A model generated the notes under the pieces. It ran no database searches. It had not been told where the DNA came from and worked only from the letters and a program-made list of their open reading frames with translations. Below, in pieces: positions 1 through 8,328 of a stretch of 64,000 nucleotides of DNA (position 1 is its first letter; each line of letters opens with the position of its first letter). A program made the position numbers and the translations under genes. The stretch is from G965240365 sp965240365 (GTDB lineage Bacteria > Pseudomonadota > Gammaproteobacteria > Eutrophobiales > Eutrophobiaceae), in contig OZ251218.1 of NCBI GenBank assembly GCA_965240365.1, positions 496,001-560,000 on the forward strand, written 5' to 3'.

Positions 1-3000
1 GTACAGCTCGCAATAGAAGACGCGCAAATGCTTATATACAGGGAAGAACCCTCAAAACCGGGCTGGGATGTGCCTCCCGCCCGCGGTCAAACGGCCTTAG
101 TTTTAGATATTATCTACCCGTCGGATATAAGAGAACAAGATAGCCCTGTTGGAAGGCTTTTATTGGAAGTCTCAGAGAAAATTTCATTGTTAGTGGTCAG
201 CGCTGCGTCAGAGTCTGCAATGACTGAGTTTGAGGAAACCTATCCTGAAATATCAATTGTCGCCGCCCTGAGTAAGCATGAAAATGATCCCCTTCCCAAG
301 GGCGTCGACAGAGATAAACCGCCACTTTCGTCATCTTTAGATTACAAGAACGCGCCTATTGCAGAGAAACCCGGCCAAATAGGGCGCAGGTCGCTTTACT
401 CAGAGATTGAGTTATCTACGGACTTCTGGCAACACGCCAAGGAGATAGACTATCTGGCGAGTGGAGACGATAACAGATTCGAAGATTCAAGAAAATTGGT
501 AATACGCGAGCGAAATCGATTTTTGATGTCAAATTTAAGAGTCCGTCAACAGATTCGCTCATTACTCCGGCAATTTGTAGTCGAAAAATTATCACAAAAT
601 GTGAAGGTAATCGTTCATCCCACTCACGCGATCGGCGCCTGGTTGGCGCGTGAAGTGGCGAGTATGCTCCCATGTAATCCTTTAATACTTGCACTGCGTC
701 AACCTGTTTACGGTGGACAAATCAAAATATCTACTGAGGACATGAGCGAACTTACCGAGCGTGTGAGTGAACTAAAAAGCGCAAGCAACTTGCCACTTAG
801 AACGCTTATTCTTGATGATTCTGTTGTGTCTGGTTCATCTCTCACCAAGATGTTTGGTATTGCGCATTTGCTGAATTTGGAGGTCACTGGAATCTTTGTC
901 GTGCTCAACAGGCTCGATTCATCTGTATCCGAAGCGGTCGAGAAACGTTCTGGCGCATTCGCTTATCTCTTTCGACTCCATGTAGGACAAGAAACTACTC
1001 ATTACAAAGAACTTGATGATATGCGAGATCGCCTTGAATCCGTCAGTAAATCTACAATCTCACAAAGAGTAGCTGACACCTGCCGGTCAATTTCAGATAC
1101 TATTAAATACGCATTGCGCCCTCAAACGGGAGATTGGAACAAGCAAGATAGAAAAAAGTTTTCTGAGGATATTAAAACACTTCGCAGTAAAATTCGTAAA
1201 AGATATGCGGATAGCAGCGCGCAGCATTATCAAATATTTTTTGGGCTCATACTCAATGAATCTTTAGATATACTGGATTTGCAGTCAAGACTGATAGTAA
1301 TTCAGAATTTCATTGACGCCATATTGGAGAGTGATTTCTATTGGGATGTCCTGCGAGAAACAATTAGCCTTAATCCCGGCAAGATGCTTGAGCGTCTAAT
1401 GGCAAGTTCGACATTACTGATAGCTTCCAATGCGATGCCTGCTTCGAGTGATGTTCCAGATAGATTCTGGGCGCATATATTGCATATAGTAGAGAATAAT
1501 ATTACTGATTTTAAGTCTAATCTTAATCAGGCAATCATTCTTATAAACGCAAACCATAATAGAAAATGGTTTTGTAATAAACTTAAAGGACTATTAGATA
1601 AGTCTATTACCTGGAATGATGATCAAGTATTATTATTTGCTGTGATTCTTCATTATCTTACTTTAGATAATAAAAAATCGATATTGGGCGATGAGGATAT
1701 TTTTAATTTACTCGAAAGATGCCGGTCAAATTTGAACGAGAGTTCCGCAAATTTTACCGAAGCGCTTGCGCTTTCAAATAGATTAGCGCAACTTTCCTCC
1801 AGGCAGATATTATTAAAGTTTAATTATATTCCTTACGATGCGGCGGATAGTAGCCACCGTATAGCCGAGTTATCAGAAAACCCGAAAAGCCCGGAAATCC
1901 AATTTCTTTCAGATGCGCCGGGAACCAGATACTGCTTGTCAATCCTGTTAAATACATCTGGCGCCGAGGATCTTTTTCTTTTTGAAAGTTCGTCATCGGA
2001 TGAGGCTACAGTATACGCGTTTCGCGCTCGGGAAAGCAAGAATATGAAACGAAAGCCACTTCCTATGAAAAGAATTGACTTGGAAGATATCCTTGGAAGC
2101 GATGGAATAGAATCAGTGAAGCAAGGACGCTTCTTCTATATTCCAGATTTACGAAATGAATCTAAAAAAAGAAAGTCCATTGTGGCGCTCGCTGGAACTG
2201 AAAATTCTGACTATAATTGGCTTTACGGATTTCCTTACATCAATCATTCTAGCGGCTCGTCGCATTGCTTCGTACTCGTATTAGTATTTCGGGAGAAGTT
2301 TGACCCAGCGCGCGCATTCGAATCTTTTCTGGCAGTCAACTACTTAACGCAGAAAGTCGTGGGAAATTCGCTATCACGTGTTCTTGGAGGGAGAAGTAGC
2401 ATTGTCGAGGAATGGCAAACTTTTAGATCCGGCCTGTATTTAGCACATGACCCCAAGAGAAAGGGTCAACGTACAAAGCGTGTTCGTTTGCGCAGAGAAG
2501 CTTCCAGTCGTGGCACTACAGAATTATTATATTCCCTGACAGAAGTGTTTGAACAGCCAATTGAAGACCTGACTTCAATAAATCAGTTTCTTAGAGAGTA
2601 TATTGAGAATTTCTATAAAACATTGAACAGATTTGGTAATTCTTCCGGGGAACCGGAGGCTCAGGCAACTCTAAAGAAATTAGACATTCCCGAAAATTCT
2701 GATAAAAATTCCGTGAAATTCACATGTGCATCCGTAGCGGTTCGTCCAATCCTCTTTGAGCTGGCTAGAAACGCATTTTGCTATGGAACTGACGAGTTCA
2801 CAGGTTCTTCTTCAATCTTGAAACCAGAAGACCTGGAAGATTTTGATGACGATCTGGATAAAACACGGGATTACTTGTGCGTTGAACTAAAGAATACCAT
2901 CGGCTCAGGTTTAGAAAATTTGAAGGAAAGAGGGCTAGACTATTGTAAGCAGTTTCTTGAAAGGCATGGTGGGTTTCTGTGCAATGGGCCAAACGAGGAA

Positions 3001-3081
3001 CGAACTGAGTACAAATGCGTACTGTTATTGCCTGTGCATATAGTCCCCAAACAACTCGTTAACCTGGTAAAGCTTGGATAA
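1..3081 (+). CDS. PRTase - GAF-like - GHKL ATPase signalling protein (5' end probably outside window)
   Basis: The frame is open from base 1 and the first ATG is at 28, so the gene may begin upstream of the window. Numbering from that ATG, residues about 170-310 look like a type I phosphoribosyltransferase: a beta-strand followed by HPTHAIGAW, then the PRPP-loop-like LILDDSVVSGSS with D263/D264. A long helical stretch follows. Residues about 610-790 read like a GAF-type sensory domain. The C-terminus resembles a GHKL/histidine-kinase ATPase, with an N-box-like ELARNAF (E911, N915) and a glycine box GSGLENLKERG (959 onward). The usual DxGxG acidic residue is not obvious and I see no clear phospho-acceptor histidine. 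The stop lies 5 bases before the next gene, which starts with a receiver domain, so the two probably form an operon and a two-component-like pair. The gene is clearly more AT-rich than the glycan genes. The domain calls are from motifs; a role in conflict or defence is inference. Confidence 0.7.
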   Translation, partial: VQLAIEDAQMLIYREEPSKPGWDVPPARGQTALVLDIIYPSDIREQDSPVGRLLLEVSEKISLLVVSAASESAMTEFEETYPEISIVAALSKHENDPLPKGVDRDKPPLSSSLDYKNAPIAEKPGQIGRRSLYSEIELSTDFWQHAKEIDYLASGDDNRFEDSRKLVIRERNRFLMSNLRVRQQIRSLLRQFVVEKLSQNVKVIVHPTHAIGAWLAREVASMLPCNPLILALRQPVYGGQIKISTEDMSELTERVSELKSASNLPLRTLILDDSVVSGSSLTKMFGIAHLLNLEVTGIFVVLNRLDSSVSEAVEKRSGAFAYLFRLHVGQETTHYKELDDMRDRLESVSKSTISQRVADTCRSISDTIKYALRPQTGDWNKQDRKKFSEDIKTLRSKIRKRYADSSAQHYQIFFGLILNESLDILDLQSRLIVIQNFIDAILESDFYWDVLRETISLNPGKMLERLMASSTLLIASNAMPASSDVPDRFWAHILHIVENNITDFKSNLNQAIILINANHNRKWFCNKLKGLLDKSITWNDDQVLLFAVILHYLTLDNKKSILGDEDIFNLLERCRSNLNESSANFTEALALSNRLAQLSSRQILLKFNYIPYDAADSSHRIAELSENPKSPEIQFLSDAPGTRYCLSILLNTSGAEDLFLFESSSSDEATVYAFRARESKNMKRKPLPMKRIDLEDILGSDGIESVKQGRFFYIPDLRNESKKRKSIVALAGTENSDYNWLYGFPYINHSSGSSHCFVLVLVFREKFDPARAFESFLAVNYLTQKVVGNSLSRVLGGRSSIVEEWQTFRSGLYLAHDPKRKGQRTKRVRLRREASSRGTTELLYSLTEVFEQPIEDLTSINQFLREYIENFYKTLNRFGNSSGEPEAQATLKKLDIPENSDKNSVKFTCASVAVRPILFELARNAFCYGTDEFTGSSSILKPEDLEDFDDDLDKTRDYLCVELKNTIGSGLENLKERGLDYCKQFLERHGGFLCNGPNEERTEYKCVLLLPVHIVPKQLVNLVKLG

Positions 3082-3086
3082 AGGCC

Positions 3087-4706
3087 ATGAAAATCTGTGT
3101 TATTGAAGATAATACAATCCATCGCAATCAGATAGTAAAAAGACTAAATAGTGAAGGATATGAAAACTATACTATTGAATATAGCAATCTATCGGAGCGG
3201 AGAGGATACACAATCCAGGGCTGCAACGTCGTGATTGTTGACCTTCAACTAAACCGTACATACGAACAGCAAATTGGGCGGAAGCTTGTCACCAACGAAC
3301 TTTGGCCTGTTGATCGAGATATGTGGTTTGTGGTTTTTTCTCAGCATATTATTTATGAAACTCAAGACGAGCTAATATGGCCTCGAGAATCACTCCAGCC
3401 AAAGATAGTCCTCGTAGCCAAAGAGGTTGATAATAAAGAACAAATACTTAAAAAATCCCTGGATAACCTGATAAATAACGCTATTAAACCACTAAAGCTG
3501 ATTTTGCCATCTAAACTACCTCTGATTCGTGCCAATTCAATCGAGCATACGAGAGTTATCAGAGATTTTAAGAAGGACTTGCTAAATTCTGATTTTGGTA
3601 AACTTGGTAATTTTTCACAGCGCCTTGATGACTATTTGTTTCGTTTTGAATGTTCTAATGACCTACTGAGAGAACTTGTAGCTCGTCTGGCTTCTCTGGC
3701 CAGAATGGGCGATATTTCAAAAAAAATGTCAATGCTAGCCTATGGCTCTTATGCGCGTAGAGAAGCAACCGAAGAATCTGATGTTGAATTTGTCGCGCTA
3801 GTTCATCACATGCGCGCCGATAATCAGGAGCCGCTTTCAGGAACAGATATCGCCGCGATTGCCTGGAATAACAGCGTGATGTTTTGCAAAGAAAACAAAA
3901 AGAAGGCTGAGGGCGAGCGTTTGTTCCAAATCTCTCCAGACAAGATTCTTGCAATTTCTGGAACGGGTAATAATAGCTACGCTCCCGGCATTTCATCCGA
4001 AAAAATGATTGAAGAACTTAAAGATGGCAAGGATCGCCAATATAGGGTTCGTTTAGTCCAGTATCTTACGGAATCATTCGTGCTCTTTAATCAGGAATCT
4101 TTCAATCAACAAATTTCCAGGATGGTGCATGCCGCGGCAGGCGTAGAAAGCAAGGGTGCTAATGAAATGCTTCAGTATCTATTGCAAAAAAAAATTAAAT
4201 ACTGCTTCGATCAATTCGAGACAGACGTGAGTATTGAGGAAAAGAAATCTAAAGAGAAAGTCATCCTCGGCAGATACTTTGCATCTTGGTCATTCAGAAT
4301 TGCTTTGCTGAGAGCATTGCTAAGCCGCAAAAAGTTCTCAGACAAGGATTTGATTGAATCAATAACAGAGCCTCCATTAATCCGTGTTGTTAACATGTAT
4401 CTTGATATTTGCGAGGAACCTTTACAGAAATCCTCACCATACTCAGGCCTTTTAAAAGAGTACATTCAGGAACTTAAAAAACAACTGGCTTTGTCAGTTA
4501 TTTATATGTTGAGTTTATGGGATAGCCTACTATTTGATCACGAAGATTTTGAGCGACACAAGACTGAGGTTGTAGAATTTCGTAAGGCGTCGGATAAGGT
4601 GATATCTCTTCTGAAAGAAAAGTTTGACGTGGCTTCTTCTACCTGGATGGTAGAGCCAATGGGCTCATTCGGCATAGACGAACTGAAGCCGATAGATCAG
4701 CAATAA
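3087..4706 (+). CDS. Receiver domain fused to a nucleotidyltransferase
   Basis: This 539-residue protein has two recognisable parts. The N-terminus is a response-regulator receiver: acidic pair E7/D8 in KICVIEDN, probable phospho-acceptor D52 in VVIVDLQL, and a lysine (K112) in the position of the usual beta-5 lysine. Residues about 215-240 contain a minimal-nucleotidyltransferase signature, GSYARREATEESDVEF (G220, S221, D232, E234). That is the family pattern GS-x(n)-D-x-D/E. The remaining C-terminal half is helical and unassigned. An output domain that transfers a nucleotide, in place of a DNA-binding domain, is unusual for a receiver protein. The gene begins 5 bases after the PRTase-GHKL gene, which suggests that the upstream ATPase phosphorylates or otherwise controls this protein. 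Substrate unknown. AT-rich like its partner. Confidence 0.72.
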   Translation: MKICVIEDNTIHRNQIVKRLNSEGYENYTIEYSNLSERRGYTIQGCNVVIVDLQLNRTYEQQIGRKLVTNELWPVDRDMWFVVFSQHIIYETQDELIWPRESLQPKIVLVAKEVDNKEQILKKSLDNLINNAIKPLKLILPSKLPLIRANSIEHTRVIRDFKKDLLNSDFGKLGNFSQRLDDYLFRFECSNDLLRELVARLASLARMGDISKKMSMLAYGSYARREATEESDVEFVALVHHMRADNQEPLSGTDIAAIAWNNSVMFCKENKKKAEGERLFQISPDKILAISGTGNNSYAPGISSEKMIEELKDGKDRQYRVRLVQYLTESFVLFNQESFNQQISRMVHAAAGVESKGANEMLQYLLQKKIKYCFDQFETDVSIEEKKSKEKVILGRYFASWSFRIALLRALLSRKKFSDKDLIESITEPPLIRVVNMYLDICEEPLQKSSPYSGLLKEYIQELKKQLALSVIYMLSLWDSLLFDHEDFERHKTEVVEFRKASDKVISLLKEKFDVASSTWMVEPMGSFGIDELKPIDQQ

Positions 4707-4775
4707 ATTGGGAGATTAGAAACGCTTTTTATGGTCAATACAGGCAGCTATTTAACTTCTCTGTATACTAAAATA

Positions 4776-4960
4776 ATAGCTCTTTTGAATTCCGAGTGAG
4801 TTATATGGATTGAGTGTGCAGAAAATAGCATGAAGCTGCCTGCGGCAGTACGGAATGACGTAAAGCCGGAACAACACCCCGTCGTCATTCCAGCGAAAGC
4901 TGGAATCCAGTGGTTTATACAACACATTCCCGTATCAGCAGGAATGACCATTCTGAATGC
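4776..4960 (+). repeat. Dispersed intergenic repeat with dRS3-like palindromes, copy 1
   Basis: The 397-base gap 4707-5103 holds no convincing gene. Bases 4776-4845 and 4902-4960 match, in opposite orientation, the gap at 46864-47033, with common strings such as CTCTTTTGAATTC, TGGATTGAG, GTGCAGAAAAT and TTTATAC. Within it lie two palindromes: ATTCCAGC-gaaa-GCTGGAAT at 4887-4906 and a dRS3-like ATTCCC-N8-AGGAAT at 4925-4944. A separate 18-base palindrome, CCTGCCTGCTACAGGCAG, is at 5002-5019. A third, weaker copy is near 20855. These look like mobile intergenic palindromes rather than genes. Confidence 0.6.
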
Positions 4961-5103
4961 ATCATTTCAACCGACCCGCTGAGGCACATACCACCTCGCT
5001 ACCTGCCTGCTACAGGCAGATCGCCTCCGTTTTATTCATCACTCATTCAGATTTTGAAAGAGACACAATTAAGGACGGCTATATTTGAGAAAGCCGCACG
5101 CTC

Positions 5104-7233
5104 ATGAAACAGATATTGCAATCACTCAAACACGGCACGACCAAAGTGGCCGAAGTTCCGGCGCCGGGCCCGCGGGCCGGGCAGGTGCTGATCGAAACCC
5201 AGGTTTCTCTGGTTTCGGCCGGAACCGAACGCATGTTGGTCGAATTTGGCAAGGCGGGCTGGGTGCAGAAAGCGCGTTCGCAACCGGACAAGGTGCGTCA
5301 AGTGGTCGACAAGGCCCGCACTGACGGGATCCAGGCTACGCTGGAGGCGGTGCGCGCCAGGCTCGATCAGCCTCTGGCCATGGGTTATTGCAATGTCGGC
5401 GTGGTTGTGGCGGCGCCCGATGGCGGTCTGGCGCAAGGCGCCAGAGTGGTCTCGAACGGCAGGCATGCGGAAGTGGTTTCGGCGCCGAAAAACCTCTGCG
5501 CAAAAATCCCTGACGCGGTGAGCGACGATGCCGCGTCTTTCACCGTGCTGGGCGCGATCGGGCTGCAGGGCATTCGCCTGCTTCAGCCCACCCTGGGGGA
5601 ATGCGTGGTCGTGACCGGGTTGGGGTTGATCGGGCTTCTGAGCGTGCAGATGTTGAAGGCTCAAGGCTGCCGCATTCTCGGGCTCGACCCGGATACTTCC
5701 CGCCGGAAGCTGGCGGAACGGATGGGCGCCGAGATGACCGCCGATCCCCGCGACGATTTGGCGCTGCTTGAGTTGGCGGCGGGATTTTCGCGCGGGCGCG
5801 GGGTAGACGCGGTGTTGATCACCGCCAGCAGCGCCTCGAACGAGCCGGTCAGCCAGGCCGCGCGCATGTGCCGCAAGCGCGGCCGCATCGTGCTGGTGGG
5901 TGTGGTCGGTCTGGAACTGTCGCGCGCCGATTTCTATGCCAAGGAACTGAGCTTCCAGGTCAGTTGTTCCTACGGTCCCGGCCGCTACGATCCCGATTAC
6001 GAAGAACGCGGCCAGGACTACCCGGTAGGTTTCGTGCGCTGGACCGAACAGCGAAATTTCGAGGCGGTGCTGGACCTCATGGCGGCGGGCGCGCTGGATG
6101 TGACACCGTTGATTACCCACCGGTTCGGGATTGAAGAGGCCGACAAGGCTATGGCCCTGTTGTCTTCAGACGCGCCCTCGATGGGGATCTTGCTGGACTA
6201 TCCCAAGCCCGAGGCGCGCGCACGCCTGTTGCGCACGGTGACGCTGATGTCCGCCCCGGCAAGGACGGATGGCAAGGTGCGGCTCGCCGTGCTTGGCGCC
6301 GGCAACTATGCCAGCCGGGTGCTGGTCCCGGCCTTCAGGGAAGCCGGGGCGGATCTGCGTGTGCTGGTTTCGGAGACCGGGGTAAGCGCGCAGGACCTGG
6401 GCCGCAAGATGGGTTTTGCCCGGGCCACCACCGACACGGACGCGGCCATCGCCGATCCTGAAGCCGACGCCGTGGTGATTGCCACCCGTCACGACGCCCA
6501 TGCGCGCCAGATTCTGGCGGCGCTTCGGGCCGGCAAGCATGTGTTTTGCGAAAAGCCGCTTTGCCTGACCGAAGCCGAGTTAGACGAGATCAAGGCCGCT
6601 GCCGAAGCTGCACCAGACCGGATTTTGGCGGTGGGGTTCAACCGGCCCTTTGCATTCCTGATTCAGCAGATGCAGACCCGTCTTGCCACCCTGTCGGCGC
6701 CCAGGGTGATGAGCATGCGTGTCAATGCCGGCGCGATTCGGTCAGAACACTGGGTTCACGACCCGGCCACAGGGGGCGGACGTCTCATTGGCGAGGCCTG
6801 CCACTTTCTGCAACTCCTGCGGCATCTGGCGGGCGCGCCGGTGGCGAGTTGGTCAGCGCACGCGCAGCGCGCTCCGGGACAGACGCATCCGGTTGATGTC
6901 GCGGTGATGTCGATGACATTCGAAAACGGCTCGATCGGCACGCTCGAATATCTGGCGAACGGGCCCGCGAGTCTGCCCAAGGAGCGGCTCGAAATATTCT
7001 GCGGCGGGCGCGCCCTGGTTTTGGATAATTTCCGCAGCCTCTCCCTGCCCGGCTGGCGAGCGGCCCGAACGATCCGCGCCCGTGGCCAGGACAAGGGGCA
7101 AAAGGCCTGCGCCGCGGCTTTCCTGTCGGCTGTGCAGGGCAAGGGGGTCGAGACCTTCGAACGTGGCGCCTTGTTTGAAGTCAGCGCGCTCTCTATCGCC
7201 ATGGCCCGGGCCGCGGAGGAAGCCGCACGATGA
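5104..7233 (+). CDS. Bi-domain oxidoreductase (zinc-type alcohol dehydrogenase + Gfo/Idh/MocA)
   Basis: This 709-residue fusion begins with a medium-chain dehydrogenase/reductase domain (residues 1 to about 360), with a Rossmann glycine motif TGLGLIG near residue 165. A Gfo/Idh/MocA sugar-dehydrogenase domain follows (about 390-709), with VLGAGNYA at its nucleotide-binding loop and the family EKP motif (EKPLCLTEAE) about 90 residues later. Such fusions are characteristic of exopolysaccharide clusters, where they are thought to oxidise or epimerise a nucleotide-sugar intermediate. The exact substrate is unknown. It opens the first GC-rich glycan block, and its stop overlaps the start of wecB by 4 bases (ATGA), indicating translational coupling. 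Confidence 0.88.
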   Translation: MKQILQSLKHGTTKVAEVPAPGPRAGQVLIETQVSLVSAGTERMLVEFGKAGWVQKARSQPDKVRQVVDKARTDGIQATLEAVRARLDQPLAMGYCNVGVVVAAPDGGLAQGARVVSNGRHAEVVSAPKNLCAKIPDAVSDDAASFTVLGAIGLQGIRLLQPTLGECVVVTGLGLIGLLSVQMLKAQGCRILGLDPDTSRRKLAERMGAEMTADPRDDLALLELAAGFSRGRGVDAVLITASSASNEPVSQAARMCRKRGRIVLVGVVGLELSRADFYAKELSFQVSCSYGPGRYDPDYEERGQDYPVGFVRWTEQRNFEAVLDLMAAGALDVTPLITHRFGIEEADKAMALLSSDAPSMGILLDYPKPEARARLLRTVTLMSAPARTDGKVRLAVLGAGNYASRVLVPAFREAGADLRVLVSETGVSAQDLGRKMGFARATTDTDAAIADPEADAVVIATRHDAHARQILAALRAGKHVFCEKPLCLTEAELDEIKAAAEAAPDRILAVGFNRPFAFLIQQMQTRLATLSAPRVMSMRVNAGAIRSEHWVHDPATGGGRLIGEACHFLQLLRHLAGAPVASWSAHAQRAPGQTHPVDVAVMSMTFENGSIGTLEYLANGPASLPKERLEIFCGGRALVLDNFRSLSLPGWRAARTIRARGQDKGQKACAAAFLSAVQGKGVETFERGALFEVSALSIAMARAAEEAAR

Positions 7234-8321
7234 TGATTGACCTGATCGCGGGCGCGCGCCCGAACTTCATGAAGATCGCGCCAATCGTACGCGCGCTGAA
7301 GGCGCGCAAGGCCGAGGGCGGACGATTGCGCCACCGGATAATCCACACCGGCCAGCATTACGACCGGCAGATGTCAGAGGTGTTCTTCGACCAGCTCGGA
7401 TTGCCGCATCCGGATCTCAATCTCGGCGTCGGGTCGGGCAGCCATGCCGCGCAGGTTGGCGCCATCATGCAAGCCTATGAAAAGGTTATCGAGGCGCGGC
7501 GCCCGGCCGCCTGTCTGGTGGTGGGCGATGTCAATTCCACCATGGCCTGCGCGATCACCGCGCAGAAACTGCATGTGCCGGTAGGTCATGTAGAGGCGGG
7601 GATCCGCTCGGGCGACTGGACGATGCCGGAAGAGATCAATCGGCTGGTGACGGATGCGATAACTAACTGGTTCTTTACCACCTCGCGCGGCGCCGGGGCC
7701 AACCTGGCCGCCGCTGGCGTTGATAAGGAGCGGATCGTCTTTGTCGGCAATACCATGATTGACACGCTCAAGGCCAATCTCAAACGCTTGATTCCACCCG
7801 AAGAGATCGCCTCGCCCGAGCCTGGCAGCTATGTGCTTCTGACCATGCACCGCCCCGCCAACGTGGACGATACAGCACGGTTTCGGGTCATGTTGGAGAC
7901 GCTGATTGCCGCCGCCGAAGAGCGTCCGGTGATCTATCCCGCGCATCTGCGAACCCGTGCCCAACTCGACAGTTTCGCCGACGAACTGCCGGGCAGACTG
8001 CACATCATCGGGCCACAGCCCTATTTACAGTTCATCTGGCTGCTGAAACACGCCGCAGCGGTGGTGACAGATAGTGGCGGCGTGACTGAAGAGGCCACCG
8101 TTCTGGGCATCCCCTGCATGACCCTGCGCGACACAACGGAACGGCCCGAAACGATCACCGAAGGTACCAACGAACTTCTCGGCGTCGATCCAGGCGCCCT
8201 GGCGCCGGCTTTCGCCCGGCTTTATGCCGGCGATTGGAAGACCGGCCGGGCGCCGGAGCGCTGGGACGGTCAGGCCGGCGCGCGTATCGTGGCAGCACTG
8301 GAACGGGCGCTTGCCGGCTGA
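7230..8321 (+). CDS. wecB: UDP-N-acetylglucosamine 2-epimerase (non-hydrolysing)
   Basis: This 363-residue cytosolic enzyme has the normal family length. It interconverts UDP-GlcNAc and UDP-ManNAc, supplying ManNAc-type residues for surface glycan. Diagnostic segments are GARPNFMKIAP at the N-terminus, HTGQHYDRQMSE, VVGDVNSTMA, GHVEAGIRS, the MHRPAN nucleotide-binding segment, and the C-terminal DSGGVTEEA and TERPET motifs. It overlaps the upstream oxidoreductase by 4 bases and is followed after 7 bases by the heparinase-like gene, so it sits inside an operon. Two adjacent ATGs (7230, 7233) are both possible starts. Confidence 0.93.
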   Translation: MMIDLIAGARPNFMKIAPIVRALKARKAEGGRLRHRIIHTGQHYDRQMSEVFFDQLGLPHPDLNLGVGSGSHAAQVGAIMQAYEKVIEARRPAACLVVGDVNSTMACAITAQKLHVPVGHVEAGIRSGDWTMPEEINRLVTDAITNWFFTTSRGAGANLAAAGVDKERIVFVGNTMIDTLKANLKRLIPPEEIASPEPGSYVLLTMHRPANVDDTARFRVMLETLIAAAEERPVIYPAHLRTRAQLDSFADELPGRLHIIGPQPYLQFIWLLKHAAAVVTDSGGVTEEATVLGIPCMTLRDTTERPETITEGTNELLGVDPGALAPAFARLYAGDWKTGRAPERWDGQAGARIVAALERALAG

Positions 8322-8328
8322 ACCGGGC

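Noticed and set aside
4188..4196. Poly-A run in the receiver-nucleotidyltransferase gene as a slippage site
   Set aside because: Runs of this length are common in AT-rich genes; nothing else suggests switching.
3087..4706. Annotation as an ordinary DNA-binding response regulator
   Set aside because: No DNA-binding output domain is present; the region after the receiver carries the GS...SDVE nucleotidyltransferase signature.
5122..6120. Long minus-strand ORF (332 codons) antisense to the oxidoreductase gene
   Set aside because: It is a shadow of a GC-rich gene. The + strand shows clear dehydrogenase motifs, and the antisense translation is rich in H, R, Q and G with no recognisable domain.
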